DNA from: Tubulanus polymorphus
Taxonomy: Eukaryota > Nemertea > Palaeonemertea > Tubulaniformes > Tubulanidae
Reading direction: 5' to 3'
Length of the DNA stretch: 64,000 bases
Assembly (NCBI RefSeq): GCF_964204645.1
Contig: NC_134027.1
Coordinates: 15,302,485 to 15,366,484 of the forward strand
Positions 42,278 through 53,518 of this stretch are shown here, piece after piece (the stretch's first letter is position 1; every line of letters starts with the position of its first letter). The position numbers and the translations under genes are program-made. Below the pieces are notes generated by a model, which saw nothing but the letters and a program-made list of their open reading frames with translations, did no database searches and was not told the DNA's origin.

Positions 42278-43711
42278 CAGTTAATGCTGCACGCTGCAGT
42301 ACAGCCCATTCTATGTGTTGTTATTCCAGGGAGATTAATGTTAAATTTTTTCTACTATGAATTATCATTTGTTTAAAAAACCAGTGCCAATATGAAAGGT
42401 CAACATGTGCTGAAGAGAACTGTGAAATAAAATTTCTGATTGGCCCACTACTTTTCCCGTAATTTGCTAATTACTTTACCTATAAATCCGAATAGAATCG
42501 ACAAAATCCACGCCCACCATTAAAAACTTGCATACATGAATATTAACATGGCTTACTATAGGTTAGTATTTAACTGAAAAGTATATGGTTATAGCTTGGG
42601 TCTGTCTATTTGGTCTGCTTGGTCAACTTTTACGATTTTTTGGTACCAAAAACCGTAATCAAAAACCGTATATCATGTATACACATTTTTATAAAATGGA
42701 ATAACTACTTGAAGATGACCATATACTCTGCTATTAAGCCTAGCGCACATCGACACTGCGATTGGAGACAACTAGTTGCCAGGCAGTTTTCGGCGCATGA
42801 GAGCAACTGGCTGGATACAATCAGTTGCTCGAATTTGTCGATGTGAGCGAGCTTACGACTGGTTAGCGTCCATCTATCTCCAGTTCCACCCAGTTGCTCA
42901 TGTTCTACTTTTGAGCAACTAGGTACTCAGTTGCTCTCATATCCGTTGATGTGAGCGCTCCATAATCAACAACACATGGTTGTAACTGACTAAAACAAAG
43001 CTATTTGTCACGTGACGTGTGATGCCCTCAAGAATATTTGCTTAACCACATCTCAGTTGCTGTCGATGTGTGCGCTATGGACCTAGCGACCGGCATGAGC
43101 CACGCAGTTGCTGGTTTTTACTAAATTTTCGATGTGCGTGGGGTACTCGCTCACTAGCAACTAGTTGTCTCCAGTCGCTTTGTCGATGTGCGCTAGGCTT
43201 TAGGTTGATATGTTAGCCATCGTTTTCCGTTATATGTTTATTCATATCATTAATGGTGGGCGTAGATTTTAGGTTTCAGTAAAAGATTTGTGACGTATGC
43301 TAAAAATAGTACAGCAGTGTAACACTGCTAGGAAGGATGGCGTTAATCACTATACACATAGCGCTTGCTGTACACATGTGATGCGTAAAGTTCAGACAGA
43401 ATTAAAGTTCACAAGACAATTATATTTGTTGTATTACCTACAACTTTAAATTTGATACAACTACTTGGGTCTGTCTATTTGGTCTGCTAGGTCAACTTTT
43501 ACGATTTTTGGGTACCAAAAACCGACTGACCTATATCATGTATACACATTTTTGTAAAATGGAATAACTACTTGAAGATGACCATATACTGTGCTATTAG
43601 GTTGATATGTTAGCCATCGTTTTCCGTTATATGTTTATTCATATCATTAATGGTGGGCGTAGATTTTAGGTTTCAGTAAAAGATTTGTGACGTATGCTAA
43701 AAATACTACAG
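42278..43711. repeat. Inserted repeat block with a direct duplication of about 265 bp
   Basis: GGGTCTGTCTATTTGGTCTG starts a unit at 42598 and again at 43466. The first copy is split by the MITE at 42737-43199. The second is unsplit. The block separates two Polinton-derived parts. No coding sequence was recognised. Confidence 0.75.
42737..43199. mobile_element. Harbinger-type MITE, 463 bp, with TTA duplication
   Basis: The left end AGCCTAGCGCACATCGACA is mirrored by TGTCGATGTGCGCTAGGCT at the right. TTA flanks both sides (42734-42736, 43200-43202). The duplicate copy of the host sequence at about 43590-43610 has the empty site GCTATTAGGTTGA with a single TTA. Confidence 0.9.
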
Positions 43712-44311
43712 CAGTGTAATAATTCTAAATATAAATTAATTCAAAGTTTATTTAGATTTCATAATTACTTTCAAATAAGATTAATATTAAATGAATTAGA
43801 GACCCCTTTGCCAGGATCTAGGAATTTTAAAGAATTAGATAATAATATTAATTTATCAAAGTTTTATAAAGTTTGTAATGAATTAAATATAAATATAAAT
43901 AATTCTGATTTTAGAACAAAAATTGGAACAATAAGATCACTTCCTTGCCATAAAAAAATTGCAGAATATTGTACACTTCCTCTACCAATTAATAGTTTTT
44001 ACAATATATATAGTCAAAAAATAGGTTATGGTAAAATAGAAACTATGGATTTAAAAACATTTAATTTCAATAAATTACCGGAATTTTATGATAATTTAAA
44101 GCAAGAAAACAATAATGGTTGGGTTTATTTAATTTTAGAAAATAGTGAAGGTTTTACAAAATCAGGTATACAAAGAATAAATCAATCAATTAGAACTTAT
44201 TTGATATGTATTCTAGGTACACAAGTTGAAACAAGTTCCCCGATAATTGGAAATTTAAATACATCATTCGATACACAAAAACAATTAAAAAGAAATATCA
44301 AAATTATTTAG
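43712..44311 (+). pseudogene. Polinton-type conserved protein gene remnant
   Basis: The open frame has RLILNELETPLPGSRNF, FRTKIGTIRSLPCHKKIAEY and GFTKSGIQRINQSIRTYLIC-like blocks and ends at 44311. The same blocks occur in uncharacterised proteins of cnidarian and other metazoan Polintons. The role is probably virion-related but is not established. No counterpart is present in the intact element of this window, so the two copies differ in gene content. The 5' end is cut by the inserted repeat block and the frame's first 6 codons belong to that block. The 3' side abuts a LINE. Confidence 0.55.
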
Positions 44312-44320
44312 ATAAATCAC

Positions 44321-46280
44321 ATGTAAGGCACTGACCTTGTATTAAATGAAATACTGAAAGCTGGAAACTACATTCTTTTGCCAGCACTTAAGAAAGCGTT
44401 CAATTAAATCCTTTATAGCGGAAAATTCCCTGCTGCTTGGAGATGCAATTCTTTAACCCCTTTACATAAAAAAGGTGATGCCTCAAACCCTGAAAATTAT
44501 AGGGGTATAGCAGTTGGGAGCAATATTGCTAAACTTTTTTGTACTATATTGTATAACAGATTATCAGTGTATGTAGAAAAAAACAACCTTATCCTAAACT
44601 TATGTCAGATTGGCTTCAAGAAAGGTGCTCGTACTTCAGATCATATACTTACTCTAAAAACAATAATTGATTGATATGTTAACAAACTTTGCAGAACTAG
44701 TGTATATTGTTGTTTCGTTGATTTCAAGTCAGCATTTGACTTGCTTGCGTTGATTTCAAGTCAGCTTTAATTTTTAAGCTCCTCAATATGGGTATCGACG
44801 GGAATATATTATCAGTTATTGAAAGTATGTACTCGGAAGTGAAATATGCTGTAAAACTACAGGAAGGTATAACCTCTAGCTTTTCCTCGAAAGTAGGAGT
44901 AAAACAAGGTTGTGTGTTAAGTCCGTTACTCTTCAACCTTTTTATATCAGATTTACCCAAACTTTTTAACGATAGTTGTCAACCTGTTATGTTGTACAAT
45001 AACCCCATCAGCTGTCTTCTTTATGCAGACGATCTAGTTATTATATCAAAATCCAAAGTAGGTCTACAAAATGCACTAAATAACCTTGGAACTAACTGTG
45101 GAAAATGGCAACTAACCTTTAATCTTTCAAAAACAAAAGTGATCATTTTTAATATGCTTGGACGTACGATAGACAATCACATCTTCAAATATGAAAATAC
45201 ACCTATCGAAGTAGTCGACAATTACTATTACCTTGGAATAATTTTCACTGCCAAGGGTAATTTTAAGAACGCGTGTGATCACCTAACTGACCAAGCCCGT
45301 AAGGCACTTTTAAAGATTAAAACTTTTGACCTGAGAGATAATGTTGCCACGGCTTTGAAACTGTTCAATATCTTTGTGGTACCAATTCCAACGTACTGCT
45401 GTGAAGTTTGGGGTCCCTTCTACACTGAGAATTTCAATAATACAAATTTTATGTCTATTTGCAATACTCTACCAGCCGGGAAAATTAATGTAAACTTTTG
45501 TAAATATTTGTTAGGTGTGCATAAGAATGCTACCCACGCAGCAATTATGGGTGAGCTCGGGCAATACCCTATTCTCATCCCTGTCATATATCTTATGTCA
45601 TATAGCTCAAAATTTTGGTTTCGAGTGTGTTCGTCTGACATCAATTCCCTGGTTAGGATGTCGTATTTGGACTGCCTTTCCTCTATACATTTATCACCTA
45701 ACTGTTATAACTGGGGATTAGCAATGAAGAAATTGATGTTGAATTTTGGCTTCAGTGAAACCTGGGAGAATCAAGGCTCAATTAATTTTTGTAAAACCGC
45801 ACGTGAACTCAAATTATACACCCAGGCTTTATATAAATATAATTGGACGTCCTTTGTGTTCTCCAATGATCTCGGTGGGGAGAAATCTAAATTAAGAACA
45901 TACAAATTTTTCAAATATAATTTCTCCCTCGAAAGGTATCTTTTATATATCAAAAATTTTTTTAAACGCAAGGTTCTTGCAAGGTTACGAACAAGCGCGC
46001 ACCAACTAAGAATAGAGGCTGACAGATATAAAAAGCCTTTTGTTCCTGCTAAGGACAGAATTTGTAGGTTATATGCTTCTTCCAGTTTTCTCATGACGGA
46101 GCCCTGGAGTGTGTCTTCTAAATCATCATGCTAGTTCCGTAAATGTGTTATCCTGTTTATTTTAAATTGTAATTTTCTACTCTGTAAAATTAATTGTCCT
46201 TTTTTTTCCTTTATTGCATTATATACTTGTATGTTTTACTGTAAAACTTTTAAGTTGTAATAAAGTATTGAATTGAATTG
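44321..46280 (+). mobile_element. 5'-truncated LINE (CR1/L2/Jockey-like) inserted in the decayed Polinton
   Basis: Reverse transcriptase text begins near 44390 in broken frames (FPAAWRCNSLTPLHKKGDAS, YRGIAVGSNIAKLF). It continues in a long open frame and ends with the tail AATAAAGTATTGAATTGAATTG. A 17-base local duplication (GTTGATTTCAAGTCAGC at about 44715 and 44752) breaks the coding frame. Confidence 0.8.
44788..46134 (+). pseudogene. LINE reverse transcriptase, C-terminal two thirds
   Basis: 448 codons open. It contains VGVKQGCVLSPLLFNLFISD and the catalytic YADD box (CLLYADDLVIISKSKVG) near residue 80, then the thumb (WQLTFNLSKTKVIIFN) and the usual long C-terminal region. The N-terminal part of the enzyme upstream is frameshifted, and the endonuclease domain is missing, so it is dead as an autonomous element. 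The family assignment within LINEs is approximate. Confidence 0.85.
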
Positions 46281-46342
46281 TAAGATAAAATTATGGTATA
46301 GGCCCTAATTTATTGATTATTTCTAATGATTTAGTATTAAAA

Positions 46343-46684
46343 ATGGGAAATATAATTGGTTGTAATAATCTAATTAAAACTGCAACAATAAATAATAAGT
46401 TTGGATTAAATGATATAGATAAAAAGATTATTACTGCTCCAAAACTAATGGAAGGTGACAAAATATAAAAACATATTCAATCGACAAAAACTAAAACGCA
46501 GAATATTAAATTTAATAATGATTCTAAAATAAAAGATTACAATACTACAGAAAATATAAAAACTGATATTATTCAACATGAAATGATTAAAAGTAATAAT
46601 GATAATAAATCACATGAAAATACTAAATTAGCTTTTACTTGTATAGGAATTGTAATAGGAGGAATATTTTATTGTAAATCTTAA
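46343..46684 (+). pseudogene. Small Polinton-type membrane protein gene with internal stop
   Basis: ATG at 46343 opens MGNIIGCNNLIKTATINN. A TAA interrupts at 46466-46468. The same frame continues with lysine/asparagine-rich text to a hydrophobic C-terminal helix (FTCIGIVIGGIFYC) and a stop at 46684. It lies between the Polinton remnant at 43712-44311 and the next remnant. No function can be named. Confidence 0.5.
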
Positions 46685-46700
46685 TTTTTTTATTATATAA

Positions 46701-48046
46701 ATAGATGTAGAAGGTGGAGAAGATATTGGAATGGATACTTTTGATGAACCCGGCATAACTGAAGAATCTTCGCTCGCTGACAACGCTTTCCCTATTCAAG
46801 TCTTTTATCAAACATCAAGTTTCGACTACTGTTCCAACCTACTTGATTAAGGACATAAACCGAGATGAAGAAATTTCACTTAACCGATTACGCGCCGACC
46901 TCCTTTTAAAATCTCAATTTTATGTTCACAACTTTATTAATGTCCGTAATCCTACATGCAACTTGTTTAACAAACCAGCTAACACTAAACACTTTATGCT
47001 TAAATGCCAGTCACTTGGTCACAAAACAAAAATCGACGCTCTGTTTTCCTCATTCGACAATAAAATAACTGATCACATCTCAAATCTCACTGAAACCAAT
47101 AAGATAAACTTCCTACTTAACGGCAACATCTCCCTTTTCGACCTTCGTACTAACACTCAAATGCTAAAAAATGTTTCAAAATTTATTCTTAGTAACTACC
47201 AACGATTCCAACATTAGACACCTACACTTGTACAGTACCTGCTCTGTTAGCCATTTCATATAAACCATCGTGCTACATTTCTAAATTTATGTCTGGTTTA
47301 CGCCGAATTTGTAACTTGTAAATGTTTAACTTAACCCTTTTGCCTATAATGTACTTGTACCTTGGCACTGGAACTTATATTATAATGTATATTAATATTC
47401 TGAATAAACATCTTTATATACTACCGTAACTGAAGAACAACCACCTGATTTTAATGAAACAAGTTTTAATGACGGTAATGAGCCAGAATATGATAATAAT
47501 TTAAATATGCCTGATTATATTAAAAATGCAAAATCACAATTAGATCCTGAAAATTTAGATCCAGATTTAGTAAAACAAGATTTAGATAATTTAAACAAAA
47601 TACCTAAATTAGAACGTATAATTGAAAATTCTAAACTTAACATAAATGATGGAGACGTTGGACCTTTAGCAGATAAATTGAAATTTTTAGATAATGGTAA
47701 ATGGTATTATCATTTGAAAGGTGATTATTATATTGATATCACTTATAAAAATAATAAAAATAAAATATTAACAAAATCAACTTTGAGTGATTTAGATCCA
47801 GATAGAATTAAAAGAATTAGTAATAGTAATGTAATAACTGATGTTTTAAAACAAGAATTAACTGATAATGATATAGACGTATTTAAACAAAGAATTAATG
47901 AATTATTTGAAATAATCAAAAAGAAATCAGAAACAGAAACGACTTCTGAACAGAATATAACTTCCAAAACTAGTAAACTTAAATCAAATAAAGTTCCAAT
48001 TGAAAAACTTTTACCGAATGGATTAATTGATGCAACAGATCAATAA
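46701..48046 (+). pseudogene. Polinton-lineage gene with mutated start, interrupted by a LINE
   Basis: After a TATATAA motif the expected ATG is ATA at 46701-46703. The frame then runs to 46766 and resumes at 47438 after a LINE insertion, continuing as QPPDFNETSFNDGNEP, LDPENLDPDLVKQDLDNLNK, a central LDNGKWYYHLKGDYYIDI block and a lysine-rich tail to 48046. The 11-base target duplication TAACTGAAGAA on both sides of the LINE proves the interruption. About 80 further bases (to about 48126) continue related text in another frame. No family recognised. The gene is absent from the intact element. Confidence 0.65.
46767..47426 (+). mobile_element. LINE 3' fragment with 11-bp target duplication
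   Basis: Direct TAACTGAAGAA at 46756-46766 and 47427-47437. Inside, the C-terminal end of a LINE protein is visible (LRADLLLKSQFYVHNF, then C-x5-...-H-x3-C as NTKHFMLKC) up to 47217. It ends GAATAAACATC without a long A tail. Confidence 0.85.
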
Positions 48047-48130
48047 TTAGAAGATTTAAATATATTTTCTAATAAAGCAATTAGAGAAATTATTAGTATA
48101 AGAAATGAAGCTGATAAATTTGCATGAAGC

Positions 48131-49746
48131 TAACATTTTAAATCTAAGTTGGTATTTTATCTTTTGATCTATTTGAATTCAATCTTTCTATTTCATTATT
48201 GATTTCTTCTATATCATGACATAACTGTTTGATAAATAAATGTGCATCATACCCTGATAAATTATGAAATACAACTCGAGCAAAATTGATTTTCTTTGCT
48301 TGCAAATTACAATTCTCATGCGCTGCGCCTCTAAACTTTCCATACAAATGATCATGATCTCTAACTTTTTTATCTTTGAAATTAAATTGTTTTTCACAAT
48401 AAAAACATTTATCTGAAAACTCAAATTCTTCTTTATCTTCTTCTGTCATTATAATTTCTTTATTTTCATTTAACAATTTATTAAATTTTATTTCATATTC
48501 AATTAATAAATCACAAAAATCATTGATAACATTTTCATTTCTATAATTATAATATACACTTTTAATTAGTTCTGGATAATCAGATTTAATATATAACCCG
48601 AAAGCTGCAGCCTATTGATAAACCTTTTTAATAATATTTGTTTTTGGTGGTTCTTCTGAAAAATCATTTGATTAAATCGAATACATTTATTTTTACATTA
48701 TTATCTCTTTCTGTTTTTGGAATATTTTCAATTCTAACAGGATAACTGTCTATCTTATAATTATTTTCAAATTGTTTATAATTTGTTAATCTAAAACTAT
48801 GTGTAATATCTTCTGTTGGATGTAAGCAACTAATTATTTCCCATAGAAAACATTTTTCATCAAAATTTTGTACATTTATAACAGCATTAGTTTTAAATGG
48901 TAATTTGATATAACTTGATCCATTTATATTATCATCTTTATAATATGATAAATTACGTTCATCAATTGGTTTTGATTTAGTTAACTTATTATATTTTGTG
49001 TTATAAACATGTAAAGTCATAAATATTATTTCATCAAATATTAAAACAGATCCTTCAAAATATTTCTCTTCTATTTTACTTTTTATTTGATTATAACATT
49101 TATCTAATCTATCAATAATATCTTGTGAATGGGAATTTAGATTATATATTGGTTTATCTTCAGATTTTATAAATCTTACTTCAACTGATATACTAATTTT
49201 AGGATATTCTTCGTCTGTAATTATTCTTATGATATTTTTCATATTTTCCAAATGTTTTTTATTTTCTTCTAACGTTTGACCTTTATAAAATTTAAACTCG
49301 ATAGCTGCTGGACCAATATCACTTTTAAATGCTTCAGTTATCTCTATTTCTTTTTTATTATCGAATGAATTAATATAATTTCTAACATCTTCCATGTATG
49401 GTCTTTTATCTTTTAATTTATGTTTTATTCTTTTAATTGTCTCCTGTTTCTTATCATTATCTTAATCAAAATAATCTTCACCTAAAATATCATTATTTAT
49501 ATTTCTAATATGACTTTTAGATTTTAAATGTACTTTATAATATCTTTTGTTACTGAATGATTGATTACATTTATATATTTCTTTTTCATTCTTTAATTCC
49601 TCTAATTTAGTTTCTAATATATCATCATTATATTCTAATTTCAATTTATTTTCTAAATGTGTTTTAGTTTTATTATGCCTTGCTTTTTGAGATTTATCTA
49701 TATTGATTTTACATGTTGGACAGTAGTACTTCTTATTTGCTTCCAT
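48131..49746 (-). pseudogene. Polymerase remnant, right arm of the decayed Polinton (inverted)
   Basis: Reads leftwards from ATG 49746. The first zinc finger is intact (CPTCKINIDKSQKARH) but the second lost a Cys pair by a 9-base deletion (IYKCNQSF). A stop lies near 49460. The text then follows residues 120-365, jumps over about 155 residues including the first exonuclease motif, and resumes through the HNH-like cluster (CFYCEKQFNFKDKKVRDHDH) to the NLSGYDAH motif and about residue 690. Together with the left arm it makes the element's two ends polymerase-bearing inverted copies with different deletions. Confidence 0.85.
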
Positions 49747-49848
49747 TTTAATATCAAATTTTCTATTAAAATTGATTTTAGAAGTTATTCAAATATAAAA
49801 TATTCATTTATATATGTTATTCATATTCATATATATGAATATTATTGG

Positions 49849-50000
49849 AGTAATAGGGAATAAGTTGTTTCATATCAAAGGTTGAAGGGGCGAGTGAATA
49901 AAAAATAAAAGATAAATTCGAGCATGCGAGAATTCATTTTTTATTTTTCATGAGCTCGACCCTTCGACCTTTGGTATGAAACAACTTATTCCCTATTACT
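49849..50000. repeat. 152-bp palindromic terminus, right end of the decayed Polinton
   Basis: The tips AGTAATAGGGAATAAGTTG and CAACTTATTCCCTATTACT pair. Inner-arm GGTTGAAGGGGCGAGTGA and outer-arm GAGCTCGACCCTTCGACC are conserved with the intact element, while tip bases after AGTAATAGGGA differ in both arms alike. Confidence 0.9.
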
Positions 50001-50750
50001 TGCATCATCGCACAATTCGAACCGTTCACTTGTGTTAGAGAGTGTCTGATCCAAATCCTTCTCTTGTTGTAGCAGAATTTCCGAGAACACCTTTGTCGAA
50101 AATTCCACTTTTGTGAGTGGACGTTCTTTGTTGCCAATGTAATTCTTCTTAAATGGTGACATCTTTTTATTCATGGATTCGGATTGGTTTGTAAAGCAAC
50201 GTCGTGGTACACCATTGTCCAATGGCATTCCGGCATCCTTTCTAACAAAAGGTAAAATACAACTCACGATCATGTCTGAATGTGCATGTAGGTACTTCCA
50301 AAATTTTGGAACATAGCTCTCACGTTTACCAGTCTTCTCCATTTCATCAAAATACGTTTTCAGTTTTTGTAGTTCACCAATGAATTCTTCTTCACTGTTG
50401 CTGTCCAAGAGACAACTCTTTTTACCAGGTATGCCGAAAATGTGAACAATAAATTCATGCTGTGACTTCCTACCACAGATTCCAAGTGCAGACAATTTCT
50501 CCATGCAGTTGCCTTGGAAATGTCTCTAACAACGCAGCGATTTAGCATTTGGCATTTCTGATGCAAATGCATTAATGATTGCCAGCTCCCCATCGGTTAT
50601 GAAGCCAGCAGCAGTTCTCAAACCGGGACAGTGAGCAGTACAGACAGATGAAAATATCTTAAATGTTTGGATGTCCTTAAAATGGTGCACCATCGTAGGA
50701 CCAAGGAATACCATCGTAGGACTTTTCAAATACACATGACGATTTGTCAT
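50001..50750 (-). pseudogene. MULE-like transposase fragment
   Basis: Read on the minus strand from about 50750: PTMVFLGPTMVHHFKDIQTF, then GFITDGELAIINAFASEMPN. The latter is a D-G-E box typical of Mutator-like transposases with a downstream LRC. The frame shifts near 50527 and continues as FIVHIFGIPGKKSCLLDS, RRCFTNQSESMNKKM to ELCDDA, where the Polinton right end abuts. The rest of the protein is missing. The Polinton probably inserted into this element. Confidence 0.55.
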
Positions 50751-51139
50751 TAGGCACAGACGAAGACGAGAATGAAAGTGAAGCGGAACTAAGTGATTCA
50801 GTCAAACATACAGAAATTGTAAATTCAAGTGATGATATTAGTAGTTGTGAAGGAGAAACAAAATATTGGAATGATGATAAAGATCTCCCTATATTTCAAA
50901 CAACAAAAGACCGATACTCCCCATTAGATGCTATGGATATTATATTTGATAACAAAGGGCCTAGGTGTAAAAGTCTACCGCTGCGAGTCAAAGAGAATGC
51001 CAGCTTTTTGATAGATACGTCACTCTTTAAGGATCCAAATGATGTTAAATTTGACATGAATGGTGTCTATGACAAGTATATCCGATGCGCTATCTGGACC
51101 TTGAAGAGAACAAACAAGACAAACATTGTTTCAAGATAA
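50744..51139 (+). pseudogene. MULE-like element N-terminal gene fragment, opposite direction
   Basis: An acidic opening (DEDENESEAELSD) is followed by PLRVKENASFLIDTSLFKDP NDVKF-type text, a block that begins proteins of the same transposase family in other invertebrates. It runs plus while the catalytic fragment next to it runs minus, so a rearrangement separated them. It ends at 51139 and is followed by the dispersed repeat shared with 5316-5610. Confidence 0.45.
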
Positions 51140-51460
51140 ATTGCCCATTGGCAAAGTGTGGTTTACCTTGAAAGCTAGACGTTGTTTGGAATAAGGGCAT
51201 TGCTTGAAAAATCTTTTTAATTTGTGACTTCCAAAAGTTTATATGAAGTTTATATTGTATTTTATCTTTCTTAAAGAATTATTTTGTAGTCAAATAAGAC
51301 CAAAGATATACAATTGGTTACGGTCCACGTCCAAAATTTTGTAGGGTACAGGTAGGCGTGGCAGGGAAACTATTTTATATTTTCAAAAAAATGTGTTTCA
51401 CAAAATGAAAAAAATATTTAAATGAGGCCATCCCAAAATAATTGTCTGTGTGCCGTAACA
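51125..51460. repeat. Dispersed repeat, inverted partner of 5316-5610, with GGCCATCCC end
   Basis: Matches the reverse complement of 5316-5610. At 51425 it meets GGCCATCCCAAAATAATTGT, the same end as the MITE at 4748-5315. Confidence 0.65.
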
Positions 51461-51789
51461 CCGAGTCCAACGCAGTCTCAAATGTTTTGTGACTTTCTCA
51501 AAATGTATCAAAAATTAAAGTAATTTTTAGTTCATAAGTCTTCAAATATTCAAAAATGAACAGTTAAAAATTGTTGAAACATGTCGACTCAGCCGTAAAA
51601 TCAACCCATTCACAGTCCCGAATGTGGGATAATGTCGGGCTTTAGAGAAAATAATGCCCCCGAGGTCTTCACATTTTCAGATAAGATTATGTAAGCGTGT
51701 CGCGCGTTACACCGGATAGGCACACAATAGAAATATGAGCCGCACGTTCATTGATCATCATCAATTAAGAGGACCGCTATTGTGAAAAT
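51461..51789. other. No recognised feature
   Basis: No gene or repeat was recognised in this short stretch. Confidence 0.4.
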
Positions 51790-52040
51790 TGACTGCGGGA
51801 GGAATATTCCTCCAAAAGTCAATCGATGGAAACTTGACCAAGGGGTCTGATATTCAAACAATTTGGGAGGAATATTCCTCCCAAGGTCAAATGAAGAGAA
51901 TTTGACCTTCAGTTCTGATATTCAAAGTATCGACTTCGGGAGGAATATTCCTCCGACTGTCAAATGAAGGAAAATGGACCTAGGTCTGATAATTCGAAAT
52001 ATTGACTTTGGGATGAATATTCGTCCAAACCTCTAACGCT
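51790..52040. repeat. Tandem repeat of about 75 bp with palindromic cores
   Basis: Four units, each with GGGAGGAATATTCCTCC (last one decayed to GGGATGAATATTCGTCC), followed by GTCAAATGAAG...TTGACC and TCTGATATTC. Confidence 0.85.
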
Positions 52041-53510
52041 AAAAACCTGAGCTTTTAGAATGATAGGTCTACGTAAATGATATTGATGTAATTGTTTTTA
52101 ATAAATAGTATACTATAGCGACGAAACCAGACATATTTAGGCAATTTGATTGTTAATATACACTGTATTTGAGGGTCTGCGACAAATAATTTTAGAAAGT
52201 TAAATAGCTGTAGTACAGGTTCTAATAATGAGCCTAGTCTTCACATCGCAATCAGTTGTTAGAATGCATCTTCCTTTTTCTTGTTTTGGTCTGAGACGAC
52301 TAGTTAAATTTTTTTCTTGATTGATTCACGCTGGGAGGTCTACATCAAATTATAGTGTTGATCAAATCAATTATGTTTCAACTGCGAATTCACATTTGAT
52401 ATTGATATTAATAATCAATATTACTCATCATTATATAGCGCACTGCTGCAAATTGTAACCAGTGTGCTTTTCATGGGTATAAAATCAACACAAGTTGAAG
52501 AAATCGAATTTGAAATTCGTGGATAATAAAAAATAAGTTGAAGGTAGGGCGGAGAGATCTGACGAAAAGAAACAACAAACGATATGGGCGCCAAATTGAC
52601 CCATGCCTAATTGCCCGACCAAATAGTCCGACCAGACCTGAGTCAAATTAAGCCGAGTCAAATTAGAGCGTGTTGATTTAAACTGGTTCTGGAAGTCAGT
52701 CACTTCGCTTTGCTTAAGTATGGACTCGTTTTAGAGTCTCTTCAAGCATTGTTTAGTATCGAATGAATGGGTTTGCATTTGAATGTGAAATAAATTTGAA
52801 CATGAAAATCAGCGCGCTCTTTGGTAAGCCATGAAAACAATTAAAGTCGGACCCTGATTCGAGCCAATTTGTTTGCAAATTAGCCATTGTCCTAGTTTTA
52901 ACTTCTGATTTGTACCCTGTAAAGGCCGGTTTATATTTCTGTTTGTACTCTTTCATAGAAATTCGACAGATATCAAATGGCATCTTTGATTATAGACAGT
53001 TGACCGGTACACACCAATATGTCCATCCATCAGACATACGAGCAATTATCTCATTAATGAGACAATTGCTCGTAGATCCGACAGCTACGTTTTACAACTA
53101 GAAGCGCATTAAATCGGATTCCTAATGATATTACATGTATTACTATTAAGAATAAGCTATTAATTATGAATAAATTCAAAAGGAATTGAGAAAATATCTT
53201 GCTTTGAATGGCTTTTAATTAAATATTGGAAAGGGCGATTTTGAAGGGGGAATTTTATCTGCGGTGTCACTGCTAATCGAGTAATCATGAAGCACAAACT
53301 TCCTAAGGTGATAAAGTGTTTTAAGCAGATCTTTTCCGATTGTGATCCCAATATATGAATTGCACATGGAACTATTATGTATAAACACCTCTCACAATTT
53401 ACATAATGACTGAGTGGCGTCCTGTTGCACAAGCTATATTACACCATGATGAAAAGCCTTTTATAGTTTAGAGTTGGATTTCTCGATGTATAAATGCAAG
53501 GAGGGTCAGA
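52041..53510. other. Intergenic sequence, nothing recognised
   Basis: A palindrome-like ATACGAGCAATTATCTCATTA...AATTGCTCGTA lies near 53037-53072. No supported gene. Confidence 0.4.
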
Positions 53511-53518
53511 AGCTTAGG

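Larger units (their letters stand above)
40183..50000. mobile_element. Decayed Polinton relative with inverted polymerase arms and nested insertions
   Basis: The left end is a truncated palindromic terminus (40183-40287). The right end is a complete one (49849-50000). Between them are the 113-aa gene, polymerase pieces in opposite orientations at the two ends, three other Polinton-type gene remnants, two LINE insertions and a repeat block holding a Harbinger MITE. Genes for integrase, ATPase and HNH nuclease were not seen, so it cannot move by itself. The target duplication cannot be read because the left tip is missing. Confidence 0.85.
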
